64,000 bases of DNA from JAAZKI01 sp012799905 (GTDB lineage: Bacteria; Verrucomicrobiota; Lentisphaeria; Oligosphaerales; Oligosphaeraceae), in assembly GCA_050949415.1 (NCBI GenBank), contig JBMNFR010000009.1, positions 186,001-250,000 on the forward strand, in the 5' to 3' direction. Position 1 is the stretch's first letter. The number at the start of each line of letters is the position of its first letter. This document shows, in pieces, positions 41,067 through 50,101 of the stretch. Under the pieces are notes generated by a model. It worked only from the letters and a program-made list of their open reading frames with translations. It made no database searches and was not told the origin of the DNA. The position numbers and the translations under genes are program-made.

Positions 41067-42002
41067 ATGGCGACGACCCATCCCAAAATCGACTATGACG
41101 GCTTTGACCATTCCAAGGATGCCCTGATGACCAAGGAGGTCACCTGCACGTCGACAGCCGATGGCAGCCAGCAAACTTTTCGCGTCTTCCTGGCGCCCGG
41201 CTCAGCGCCCAGGCCGCTGCTGGTCATGCTGCACACCTGGAGCGCCGATTACCACCAACGCGTCTCCATCGAAGTCGAATCCTGGTGCGTCCAAAAAAAC
41301 TGGCATTTTGTCGTGCCGAATTTCCGCGGCCCCTCCTGGAATCCCGACTCGTGCGCTTCTGACCTGGCCATCCAGGATATCCTCGACGCTATCGCCTACG
41401 TGCGCCAGCAGGCGGCCATCCTTCCCGGCCAGGTGTTTCTGATGGGGCTTTCCGGCGGCGGGCATTTTTCGCTCGTTTTAGCGGCTCGCCATCCCGAACT
41501 GTGGGCCGGCGTCACCTCCTGGGTGCCCATTTATGATTTGACTCAATGGCACGCGGAAAGCGAAGCACGCCGCAATAACTACAGCCGCCACATCGAAATG
41601 GCCTGCGGCGGCCGGCCCGGCAGTTCTGCTGCCGTCGATACGCAATTGCGCTATCGCTCGCCATCAAACTGGCTGCGGCCCGGCTTGGATTGCATTCTTG
41701 ACATCAACGCCGGAATCTACGATGGCCATACCGGCTCCGTGCCGGTGTCTCACAGCCTCCAAGCCTTCAATGCAGCGGCTCTTTCCCCGGCCGACCACAT
41801 CGCAGCTGAGGACATCGCTGTCATGACCCAGGAAAAACGCATTCCGAGCCACTTGCAGGGCACCTGGCCGGACCCCGCCTATGCCGAGCACCCAATCCTC
41901 TTCCGCCGCACCTCCGGCAAAGTCAGGGTGACCCTGTTCGATGGCGGACACCAGGGTCTGCCCAAACCCATCATCGCGTTTCTCGAACAACATTCCCGCT
42001 GA
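41067..42002 (+). CDS. alpha/beta hydrolase (esterase/peptidase-like)
   Basis: The 311-residue enzyme has an alpha/beta hydrolase core: PLLVMLHTWS with the oxyanion loop, PNFRGPSWNP, and nucleophile elbow MGLSGGGHFS with Ser 129. The catalytic His is probably in DGGHQGLP near the C-terminus; the acid could be in the VPIYD segment or nearby. It resembles prolyl-oligopeptidase/acetyl-esterase-type hydrolases. There is no signal peptide, so it is cytoplasmic. An AGGAG site precedes the ATG. Substrate unknown, perhaps an acyl sugar given the transporter nearby. Confidence 0.8.
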   Translation: MATTHPKIDYDGFDHSKDALMTKEVTCTSTADGSQQTFRVFLAPGSAPRPLLVMLHTWSADYHQRVSIEVESWCVQKNWHFVVPNFRGPSWNPDSCASDLAIQDILDAIAYVRQQAAILPGQVFLMGLSGGGHFSLVLAARHPELWAGVTSWVPIYDLTQWHAESEARRNNYSRHIEMACGGRPGSSAAVDTQLRYRSPSNWLRPGLDCILDINAGIYDGHTGSVPVSHSLQAFNAAALSPADHIAAEDIAVMTQEKRIPSHLQGTWPDPAYAEHPILFRRTSGKVRVTLFDGGHQGLPKPIIAFLEQHSR

Positions 42003-42085
42003 CTTCTCTTCCAGCCCGACGACTGCCGCTTGCAGGCAACGGCTTGCGCCACCATCCCAGGCTGGAAACGAAATAACCCCCTCTC

Positions 42086-44215
42086 ATGCCGATTTTTCTG
42101 TCCAATGTCTTTCTTCTGTTTGGCCTGGTGGCGCTGGTGCCGATCTTCCTGCACTTGCTGCATCGCCGCCGCCCCCAGCCCATTCAGTTCGCCGCCGTCC
42201 GTTTTTTGAAGGAAGCCATCTCCAAGTCGCGCCGGTCGCGCCGCATCACGCAATGCCTCACCCTGCTGATGCGTGTTCTCATCATCCTCCTGCTGGCTGC
42301 TGCCTTTGCCCAACCGCAAATCCGCTTCCACCACCTCGTCCCTGGCGGACACCGCGTCGTCCTAATCGTCCTGGACGCCAGCGCCAGCATGCAAGCCCAG
42401 GAAGGTGACAAGTCCCTCTTTGAATTGTCACGCGGATGGGCCGAATCCCTGCTGACCGGACTGACCGAAGGCGACCGGGTCGCCATCATCGCTCCCGGAT
42501 GCCCTGACTACCGCATCGTCTTCCCGCCCGTCTCCGACCACAAGGCAATCCTCGCTGCCCTGCAAGACCTCCAGCCCGGCTTTGGCGCGGCAACGCTGCC
42601 GGAAACTATCCGTGACCTGCTGGAAAAAGCCGACGGCGGACTGCACGGCGCTGAAATCCACATCTTCAGCGATTTTCAAAAATCCTCCTGGAACAAAACC
42701 GCCCTGGACGCACTGAAGCCCACCCTTGAGCAGCTCAACGCAGCAGTCTTCCTCAACCGCGCCGGAATCCTCAGCACCGGCGACACCGGCATCGCAGAAG
42801 CCATGTTCCACCCGCCAGCAATCATCGGCAACAGCGCCTTCCAGGCAACGGCCACGCTGACCACCAACGACCACTTCGTCGGCGCCAACATCGTCCGGCT
42901 CGCCACTGACACCGGCGAACTCAACCACATCGCCCTGGAAATGCTGCCTGGCGAATCACAGACAACTGGCCTCTCCGGAATCGCCCCCGGCGAAGCCCCC
43001 CAAGTGGTCGGCAGCCTGCGTCTGGAAAACGACGCCTATGAACTCAACAACGATTTCTTCTTCAGCTTGCCGCGCCTGGCCGGCATCCCGGCTTTATTAG
43101 TCAATGGCACCGGCGACCGCGATACGTTTTTCCTGCGTCGAGCCCTGCAACCCGGCGGCCAGGCCGCTGCTATGATGGTGCCGACGACTGTCGGCTGGCC
43201 GGAATTCCTGGCCGGAGACATCAGCGGCAACGCCGTCGTCATGATCGCTAATCCGCCTGCTCTCGACGACACCGCCGTCGCCAAGCTTCGCCACTATCTC
43301 GCCAATGGCGGGGCGGTAGTGCTTTTCCCCGGCGAAAATGACGGCATCCAGGCGCCGGCCCTGCGTCAATTTCCAGGCTGGGAAAATCTGACTATTACTC
43401 CCAAAGACAATCCGGAGCTGACCCGCATGGACGTCAGCCTGCTGGATACGCACGAGCCGCTCACGCAACGCCTCGCCGCCATGCTTCCGCCCCCGTGGAG
43501 TTTCCCAGTCCGGCGCTATCTGCACTGCGAAGTTCCCGACCAGTCTGGAGCGCTCCTGTATTTCCAGCAGAACCGCAGCTTGTTTACGTTGCGCAGCCGC
43601 GTTGACGCCGGTTCGCTCTGGCTCATCGCGGTCAGCGCTAACCGCGACTGGTCAGACTGGCCCCTGACGCCATTCTTCCTCGTCTTTGTCCAGGAATTGG
43701 CCAAGGAGGTCGCTGGCATGCGTTTACGCAGCCTGTCAACCGTTGTCAACACCCCCCTGCCCTTGGCTTGGCCAGGTTCAGCCGTGCGCATCGACCTGAC
43801 CATCACTGACCCCCGCGGCCATGAACGACGCCAGACCTTGACGCGTGACAATCCGGCCGCGCCCATTCTGCTCGACGGCTTGACCATGCCCGGCATTCAT
43901 ACCTTGAGCAGCGGCTCAGAAACCTGCCGCATTGCGGTCAATATCCCGGCAGCCGAGCGTGATTTGGCCGTTATGAGCTCGGCTGAACTGCTCAGCTCCC
44001 TGAAGCCGCTGCCTGCTGCCTATTCCAGCGACCACGGCCAGCTGCGACGCCATATCGATGAACTGCGCCAGGGCAGCCCACTCTGGCCGCTGCTGCTGAT
44101 CCTGGCCTTCGCCCTGAGCATGCTGGAAGTGCTCTTCGCTAATTCACGCAGCCGCGCTGTGACGCAGCCGCGCCTGGTCGGACAATTGCTCAAGCGAGGA
44201 GGAGGCGTGGCATGA
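42086..44215 (+). CDS. BatA/VWA-domain membrane protein
   Basis: This 709-residue protein starts with a BatA N-terminus (FLSNVFLLFGLVALVPIFLH, LLHRRRPQPIQFAAVRF), a second helix (about 57-73) and a VWA domain with the metal-site DASASM near 97-102 and HIFSDFQKSSW. A long beta-rich middle and a GATase-like part (VAKLRHYLANGGAVVLFPGE) lead to a final membrane helix (LWPLLLILAFALSMLEVLFA). BatA/VWA proteins are usually run by a MoxR ATPase and a DUF58 protein; neither is in view. It overlaps the next gene by 4 bp. Confidence 0.8.
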   Translation: MPIFLSNVFLLFGLVALVPIFLHLLHRRRPQPIQFAAVRFLKEAISKSRRSRRITQCLTLLMRVLIILLLAAAFAQPQIRFHHLVPGGHRVVLIVLDASASMQAQEGDKSLFELSRGWAESLLTGLTEGDRVAIIAPGCPDYRIVFPPVSDHKAILAALQDLQPGFGAATLPETIRDLLEKADGGLHGAEIHIFSDFQKSSWNKTALDALKPTLEQLNAAVFLNRAGILSTGDTGIAEAMFHPPAIIGNSAFQATATLTTNDHFVGANIVRLATDTGELNHIALEMLPGESQTTGLSGIAPGEAPQVVGSLRLENDAYELNNDFFFSLPRLAGIPALLVNGTGDRDTFFLRRALQPGGQAAAMMVPTTVGWPEFLAGDISGNAVVMIANPPALDDTAVAKLRHYLANGGAVVLFPGENDGIQAPALRQFPGWENLTITPKDNPELTRMDVSLLDTHEPLTQRLAAMLPPPWSFPVRRYLHCEVPDQSGALLYFQQNRSLFTLRSRVDAGSLWLIAVSANRDWSDWPLTPFFLVFVQELAKEVAGMRLRSLSTVVNTPLPLAWPGSAVRIDLTITDPRGHERRQTLTRDNPAAPILLDGLTMPGIHTLSSGSETCRIAVNIPAAERDLAVMSSAELLSSLKPLPAAYSSDHGQLRRHIDELRQGSPLWPLLLILAFALSMLEVLFANSRSRAVTQPRLVGQLLKRGGGVA

Positions 44216-46422
44216 TTCCATCGGCTGTCATCCTGCTTGAACCAATTCTGCCCTGGTGGCTGGTGACCGGCTGCGGCATCGTCTTCGCTTGGCTGGCCTG
44301 GCGCACCTATAGCGCCTGCGCCCTGAAGCCCCGGGAGCGCCTGCTGCTCTGGAGCCTCCGCATGGCCGCCTTCCTGCTCATCGTCTGGATCATGACCCTG
44401 GCCGCCTCAAGAACCGTCCGAACCGAGACCGAACCGGCTGTCGTCGCCGTCCTGGCTGACCTCTCCGCCAGTATGGAAGACAATCCCCTGGAAGCCAGGC
44501 AGACACGCGCCCAGCGCGCAGTTGACTTCATCGACTCCCCGGCTTTCCGCCAGGCTACTAAAGACTGCCGAATTCTCTATTTCGGCATGGGCGCTGAACT
44601 GGAGGAAAACGTCACCCCCGAAAACATGGCCTTCACCGCCCCAAAATCCCTGTTGACGCCGGCTCTGATGAAAACGGCTTCGCGCCTGCGAGCCGAAAAT
44701 CTCGCCGCCGTGATCGTGCTGAGCGACGGCCTGGACCAATCCGGCCAAAGCCTGGACAGCCTTGCCATGCCTGCACCGGCCTTGATTCCGGAACTGGAAG
44801 ACCCCGGCGCGCCGGACCGCCAGGCTGCCCAGGACTTTGCTGTCGCTGATCTGGCCTACCCGAAACGCGTCATCGTCGGCTGGAAAACCACGATTTCCGC
44901 CTCCATCCAACGCCGTTCCGGCAGCGCCGCCCAGACCTTCCCGGTTCAACTCCGCCAAGGCGGCAAGGTGCTCAGCACCGAATCAGCAGCCTTCGCAGAA
45001 GGAGAATCCTTTCAGAAAATCTCATTCAGCCTGGAACCCACGGATATCGGCAGCCAACTCTATGAAATCCTCATCAGTCCTGAACTCGATAGTGACAACA
45101 CCAACAATCGCCGCGAGTTGATCATCGAAGTGACTGACGCCAAGCAACGCGTCCTCTACCTGGAAGGATCGCCGCGCTGGGAATTCAAATTCCTCAAGCG
45201 CAGCCTGCTGGCGGAAAAGAACTTGCAGCTCAACGCCTTTGTCCGAGCCGGCGATGGCGCCTTCATCAATTTTGACGAACAGGCCGGCAGCGGCCTGAGC
45301 GGCACCCTGCCAACGCTGAACACCGAGACTTTACGTCAATTCAAAGCCATCATCCTCGGCGAACTTCCAGGCAGCGCCTTCAGCCAGGAGGACGCCACGG
45401 CAATCCGGCAATTCGTGGAAAAAGGCGGAGGTCTGCTGCTCCTGGGCGCCAAAATTGCCTATGGCGCCGAAGGACTGGCCAGCAACGAACCCTTGCGCCA
45501 GTTGTTCCCGGTACAGTCTGAGCCGGGCGCGACCATGCGCGAAGGTCGCTTCAGCGTTGATTTCACGCCAGCCGGGCGCAGCCTGCCTGTGTTCACCGCC
45601 CTGGCCGAGGAAATCCGCCTGCCGCCCCTGCTGAGCATCTGGGGGCCAGTCAAGCCCGGCGACTTTGCAACCACTTATCTGTCCGCGACCGACGGCAGTC
45701 CAATCCTGGTCGGCCGCCGCTATGGCCAAGGCCGCGTAGCCATCATCCTGAGCGAATCGCTATGGCGCTGGCAAATGGGCAGCAGCGCGGATGAAACCGG
45801 CAAAGGCTTCTACGGCAGGTTCATAACCCAGCTGCTGCACTGGCTCAGTCCAAGCCAGGAGGAAGGCGACAGCGAGGAACTCCTGCACGTACTGCTCGCG
45901 GCTGCGGAAGTCGACCTGCGCGAACAAGTCGCCATCGGCGCCATCGGCGGCAAAGTCACTGCCGGCAGCGGTCTGACCTGCCGCTTGCAAGCGCCCTCAG
46001 GCAAAAATTATACTCTGCCCATGGTGCCGACTCGGCTGGAAGCGGACGTCGGCCTGAACCGACCCCAAGATGGATTCCGCTGTGACTTTATACCCGATGA
46101 AACCGGCTCATATCAGATAGAAGTGATCACACCTGACGGTGCCCAGCATGCTACGACCGTCCTGCTCGTCCGCTTTCCTGAGCATGAACGCACCGGCCAG
46201 ACCATTAACCGGCCATTTCTGCGCCAGCTGGCGGAAGTCACCGGCGGCCAGTACGCCTCGTGGCGAGAGCGCGACGACCTTCTCAAAGCCATACAGCCGG
46301 AACCGCGCAAATTGGAAACTGTCAGCGAAAAACCGCTCTGGAACCACTGGCTCGGCCTGGTCGTCCTGATGACGCTCTTTTGCCTGGAATGGTGGCTGCG
46401 AAGACGCTGGGACCTGGTCTGA
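44212..46422 (+). CDS. VWA/GATase-like membrane protein, partner of the BatA protein
   Basis: The 736-residue product is coupled to its neighbour (ATGA) behind GAGGAGGAGG. Two N-terminal helices (about 9-24, 45-63) are followed by a VWA-like domain with LADLSASM (MIDAS-type DxSxS) and DCRILYFGMG. Next comes a beta domain, then a GATase-like segment, IILGELPGSAFSQEDATAIR, with FVEKGGGLLLLGAKIAYG, and a final membrane helix near the end (WLGLVVLMTLFCLEWWLRR). Together with the upstream gene it forms the pair seen beside MoxR operons in planctomycetes and Verrucomicrobia, probably in envelope surveillance or protein complex assembly (inference). Confidence 0.75.
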   Translation: MIPSAVILLEPILPWWLVTGCGIVFAWLAWRTYSACALKPRERLLLWSLRMAAFLLIVWIMTLAASRTVRTETEPAVVAVLADLSASMEDNPLEARQTRAQRAVDFIDSPAFRQATKDCRILYFGMGAELEENVTPENMAFTAPKSLLTPALMKTASRLRAENLAAVIVLSDGLDQSGQSLDSLAMPAPALIPELEDPGAPDRQAAQDFAVADLAYPKRVIVGWKTTISASIQRRSGSAAQTFPVQLRQGGKVLSTESAAFAEGESFQKISFSLEPTDIGSQLYEILISPELDSDNTNNRRELIIEVTDAKQRVLYLEGSPRWEFKFLKRSLLAEKNLQLNAFVRAGDGAFINFDEQAGSGLSGTLPTLNTETLRQFKAIILGELPGSAFSQEDATAIRQFVEKGGGLLLLGAKIAYGAEGLASNEPLRQLFPVQSEPGATMREGRFSVDFTPAGRSLPVFTALAEEIRLPPLLSIWGPVKPGDFATTYLSATDGSPILVGRRYGQGRVAIILSESLWRWQMGSSADETGKGFYGRFITQLLHWLSPSQEEGDSEELLHVLLAAAEVDLREQVAIGAIGGKVTAGSGLTCRLQAPSGKNYTLPMVPTRLEADVGLNRPQDGFRCDFIPDETGSYQIEVITPDGAQHATTVLLVRFPEHERTGQTINRPFLRQLAEVTGGQYASWRERDDLLKAIQPEPRKLETVSEKPLWNHWLGLVVLMTLFCLEWWLRRRWDLV

Positions 46423-46873
46423 GATACATCGTCACAGCAAGCAGTCCAAAATCATAGGATGGGATACCCGTTCACAACCTAACTTATTAACCACGAAAGG
46501 CTTAGGGTGGACTACCCGTCCACAACCTATTTTTAACCGCCAAGGACGCCAAGGATGGTACTAAGATTTTTCAGGGCATGCCATGTAGCGGCAAAAACGC
46601 TAAAAGTATCAAATCTTGGTAGCCGCCGTCCACTACGTCCACACCGTCCTTAGGGTGGACTACCCGTCCACAACCTATTTTTAACCACGGATGGACACAG
46701 ATGAACACTGATTTTTTTATAGGGTTGTTTTTGTAACCACTGAACACGCGGAATACACGGAAATTTTGTTTAATGTGTAAAGTTTTGCCATGAGCGCTTG
46801 TCGTACAGGCTCCACGCAGACGTATGTCGACCTGGCGGCCGGAAGGCCGCCCTAGCCTCGGAGAGGCGCAACC

Positions 46874-46950
46874 ATGAGTAACCCCAGGTGAAGCGAAGCG
46901 GAACCTGGGGTGGAGTCCCCCCAAGCTTGAGCCTCGGAGAGGCGACACAT
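46874..46950. repeat. dispersed repeat, copy A
   Basis: Begins ATGAGTAACCCCAGGTGAAG and ends near GAGCCTCGGAGAGGCG. CCCCAGGT and ACCTGGGG pair as a hairpin. A close copy lies at 63460-63535. Confidence 0.75.
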
Positions 46951-47106
46951 AAACGCCATTTTGAGAAAAAGCCTTTTTGGATGGGGTCTACATACGGCAA
47001 ACTAAAGTTTGAACCACATACGGCAGTAGCCGTCCAATACGTCCATACCCCCTTGCGCCGTAGGCGCTTAACCATGCTTAACCCCAGGCTTGTATGTTGA
47101 AATAAA

Positions 47107-47168
47107 GCCGCAGCTCCGCTCCGCGAGAATGGGTATCCAAACTCGTCGGAGCGGAGCGGGGCTGCGGC
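47107..47168. repeat. long GC-rich inverted repeat
   Basis: GCCGCAGC-TCCGCTCCG (47107-47123) pairs with CGGAGCGGA (47147-47155) and GCTGCGGC (47161-47168), with a small bulge. A T-rich tract follows at about 47172, so it could end plus-strand transcripts. Confidence 0.6.
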
Positions 47169-47270
47169 GCATTTCTTTTTTCGCTTCCTTTTTTCTTTAT
47201 GGTATCCAGTGGCCCCAGTAGGTAATAATTTATTATTTGACTAAACCGGCCACTTGATATACGGTAAAAT

Positions 47271-47364
47271 GATTTTCCAGGGTAGCTCCCTGGAAAATCA
47301 CAGGGGAAACAGCGCGTGCCCAGGCCGACCTCTAGTTCGTGCTGAAGATTGCGCGTTTCCCCTG
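47271..47364. other. two adjacent strong hairpins
   Basis: GATTTTCCAGGG (47271-47282), a 5-nt loop and CCCTGGAAAATC (47288-47299) form a perfect 12-bp stem. Right after it CAGGGGAAA (47301-47309) pairs with TTTCCCCTG (47356-47364), extended inward by GCGCG segments. The pair lies about 120 bp from the end of the transposase gene and may be an element end or an RNA structure. Confidence 0.6.
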
Positions 47365-47487
47365 CTACCGTGCTTTCCCAAGCCGAACATTATCTTGTGC
47401 ATTAAAGCACGCATGAACAAGCTGGGCAATAGGAAGCACATTTTTTACTGTAACACCGATTTTCACAGTTCTAAATTAACCCTAAAC

Positions 47488-48970
47488 TCATGAAATTGTC
47501 GCGCCGGAAAACGTGAGCCGTCGATTACCCATCCAGGGGATTTTCTGCGCGTCGAAGCTCTTTCCCATTTCCAGCAGCAATGGCAACTCCCTTTTCTTTT
47601 TCAACACGACCTCGACCTTCTCTTCACCGTATCGGATTGTCGCCATGTTGTCGATGAATTTGTTGAAGAGGGTTTCCGACTCGCACTGCCCATAGCCGGT
47701 CAATTCCCTGGCCAGCAGGCGATAAAGATTGTGAGCCAGAATTGACATGGTGAGGTCGAAGTCAACTTTGATGACGATTGACGACGACACCCGGTTCAGG
47801 TGGAAGAAGTAGATTTGCTCAGAAATGCTCTTTTCGACCAGCCAACGGCGCGTGTAGGTCCGGATCAGCAACTCCGCCGGAGTGGACAAATCGTTGGTGA
47901 TGAGCAGCGCAGGCTTGATTTTCCCGTGCCCGGTGATGGCGATTTGGCGAACTTCGCCGCCGTATCCCTTCAACGGCACAAGCGAGTCGTTGACCCTGAG
48001 CGTCCGGAAGCCTTCCGCGCACTCAACCTTCAATCTCTTCCACGCGGTGTCAGGGAGTGCCTCGATGTCCGCGACCAGGTTGCGCCCCCGCCTTCGGACA
48101 GTCAGGAATTTAACCCCCTCCGCATTCAGTTTGCCAAAGTTCTGATAGGTGGTGAACTTGCTGTCAAACACCAGGTACTGGGGAGATGCTCCGCCGTCCC
48201 CCCGGTAGAAATCCAGAAATTCCAGCACCACATCTCCTTCATGGTCATGGCGGACGCCTGCGTCGCCGTAGCAAATGATTCCCGTATCCGGGGAGTGCGC
48301 CAGCGCGGCCTGGATGCTTTTGAGCGCCTTGCCCCGCTTTCCTGACCAGTTGTTCTCCAAATGCGAGCCTTCGCCCCAGCAGGGGATGGTGGTGAAGTCC
48401 AGGCACTGGGGTCCCTCGGCCAAGCCGGCGCCTTGCCATATTACGTTCATCTTTTTGAGAAACTTCACGTTCATGTCCCTGGTCACGCGGAACGAATAGC
48501 TTGACAGCCAAGCGGTCTTTGGCAGCACGTTCATGCCCGCGAACAAGCCCAGCCCGCAATCCATGCACCACTGGTCATCGTGGCTGTAGCGCTGGAAACC
48601 GGACAATTTCAGCCCAAGGAAGGACAGCACGGACTGGAGGCTTGGCAGGCATTTGCTTTCCGGGTACCCTGATTCAACGATGGCCTCATCAATCCGATAC
48701 TTGACAATCAAATGCGCGAACAGCAAAATGCCGCCCATGGAAGTCGTGAACTCGTCGGGCCGGTCGTCTCGAAGAGTGGAGATGGGCGCCGCAAGCACCT
48801 GACGCCGCTCCTGGTCGGACTCGCGCCTGGCCATGCGGCGGGGCAGCCTTCCAAAGCCCGCCCGTCTGACGACGTTCCAAATGTACGATTCCGACACCTT
48901 GACACCGGTGGAGTCAAGACGGATTTTGATGTCGGACACCGAAAGGTATTGTTTGCGCAACTCTATGATC
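47488..48970 (-). pseudogene. IS4/IS1634-type transposase, 5' end cut by ISL3 insertion
   Basis: About 494 codons of a DDE transposase read leftward: an N-terminal HTH (LSVSDIKIRLDSTGVKVSES), a first Asp in CLDFTTIPCWGEG, a second in LVFDSKFTTYQNFGKLN, and the late Glu in RRWLVEKSISEQIYFF. The frame runs upstream without a stop into base 48971, where the left end of an ISL3-type element begins, and the only in-frame start before that is a TTG at 48960. The true N-terminus is therefore lost. It is a host of the second insertion and probably inactive. Confidence 0.72.
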
Positions 48971-49062
48971 TTCGGTTCTTCCGGTGTTTGGGAAAAAGAT
49001 AAAGTTTCACTCTCTGCCGTGGCTTAGAGGGGCATCAAGAAGCGGTCGGAGTTCTCCGCCGT

Positions 49063-49174
49063 ACTTTGGAAATGCCCTTCCGGCAAGGGCTTTCACGGCA
49101 TAAACGGTTTCCCCCCGCTTCGCGGTTCCCCCCATTTATACGTGAAAGCCCTTGCCTCCGGCCCTTTCCAAAGT
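49063..49174. repeat. long imperfect inverted repeat inside the ISL3 element
   Basis: An arm starting ACTTTGGAAA and ending GGGCTTTCACG (49063-49097) matches the reverse arm 49141-49174. Between the arms CGGTTTCCCCCC and CGGTTCCCCCC form a direct repeat. A second copy occurs at 50194-50305 in copy 2. It sits in the leader before the transposase start. Confidence 0.7.
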
Positions 49175-49187
49175 GCAACATCGTCAA

Positions 49188-49236
49188 GATTGGCTTCTGA
49201 AAGAAAATGAAAACATTTCCTTTCAGAAGGCCAATC
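49188..49236. repeat. leader hairpin of the ISL3 element
   Basis: GATTGGCTTCTGAAAG (49188-49203) pairs with CTTTCAGAAGGCCAATC (49220-49236), 16 of 17 positions; copy 2 has the same hairpin 1131 bp on. It could limit impinging transcription into the transposase gene. Confidence 0.65.
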
Positions 49237-49327
49237 ATGACTTTACCGGCGAGAAAAAAACTTTGAAGCTGGCCGTCGTCAGCCCTATGTTATGTGTTAT
49301 CGCTTAACCCTTAACATGGAGGCTTAC

Positions 49328-50101
49328 ATGACGACGACCAGCTCAATCTACCATAATCAAAAATCAGGGGTTTCAACCACGTCTCCACGAAATTCATAGG
49401 AGACACCAACTACACAAGAATCGAACGCAAGGAGCACAGCTGCCCGAACTGCCGCTCCCGCGATGTCAAGCCCTACCATGCCCGCGACCGCCAGATCCGC
49501 GGCCAAGGCATAGGCCCCAACAAGCTCATCCTCGAAGTTGCAGTCCATCGGATCTATTGCCGGAAGTGCGGGAGTCGCTCCTATGAAAATCTGGAATTCC
49601 TCCCCCACCCCAAGAGTCGCATTACCCGCTCCCTGGCCCGTACCATCCTTGAACTGCGAAGGGAAATGAGCCTGAGCGCCATCTCCAGGTACTACGGCCT
49701 GGACTGGGATACAGTCAAGAATTTGGAGAAAGACTGGCTGACCAGGAAATACCGTCGGATTCGCATGTCTGATGTCCGCATCATCGGCATCGACGAGATT
49801 CACGTCGGGCATGAATGGGTTGATGGCAAGAGGCGGCAAAAGTACATGACCGTGGTTCGGGACATGGAAAGCGGGGCGGTGCTGTTCACCGGCGACGGCA
49901 AGGGCAGCGAGGCATTGACTCCCTTCAATGCCCGGATCAACCGGTTCAGGGCCAACATCGAGGCGGTCTGCATGGACATGAGCAATGCCTACGCCAAGTG
50001 GGTGAGGGACAACCTTCTCAATGCGACGGTGGTCTATGACCACTTCCACGTCATTCAGCTGATGAACCAGAAGCTGGACCAGGTACGCAGGAAAGTCCAG
50101 G
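49328..50101 (+). pseudogene. ISL3 transposase fragment, copy 1
   Basis: The first part of the transposase of copy 2: ATG at 49328 behind GGAGG, the same A5 frameshift near 49360, Cys pairs CPNCRSRD and YCRKCGSRS, and the HTH/DDE region up to QVRRKVQ, where the second copy of the element begins. The rest of the gene is absent, so it cannot make a functional enzyme. Confidence 0.85.

Larger units (their letters stand above)
46423..47487. repeat. 1-kb intergenic repeat island
   Basis: No gene is supported here. It holds a perfect 38-bp direct repeat (46501-46538 and 46649-46686; begins CTTAGGGTGGACTACCCGTC) with a diverged third copy near 46459. Phrase-like repeats of the ACCACGGATGGACACAGATG and AACACGCGGAATACACGG type are also present. 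A 39-base element at 46771 matches 55372, a dispersed element at 46874 matches 63460, and several strong hairpins are annotated separately. Such quasi-repeats are common between genes in planctomycete-group genomes. Confidence 0.75.
48971..50101 (+). mobile_element. ISL3-type element, left part (truncated copy 1)
   Basis: Starts with the terminal repeat CGGTTCTTCCGGTGTTTGGG (48973 onward) and runs to 50101, where the sequence jumps back to the same terminal repeat. It is repeated base for base, as far as I can see, at 50102-51232 (offset 1131). It contains the 5' half of the transposase gene, a long inverted repeat at 49063-49174 and a hairpin at 49188-49236. Confidence 0.85.

Noticed and set aside
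46571..47100. Short frames in the repeat island
   Set aside because: Translate dispersed repeat DNA; no starts or conserved motifs.
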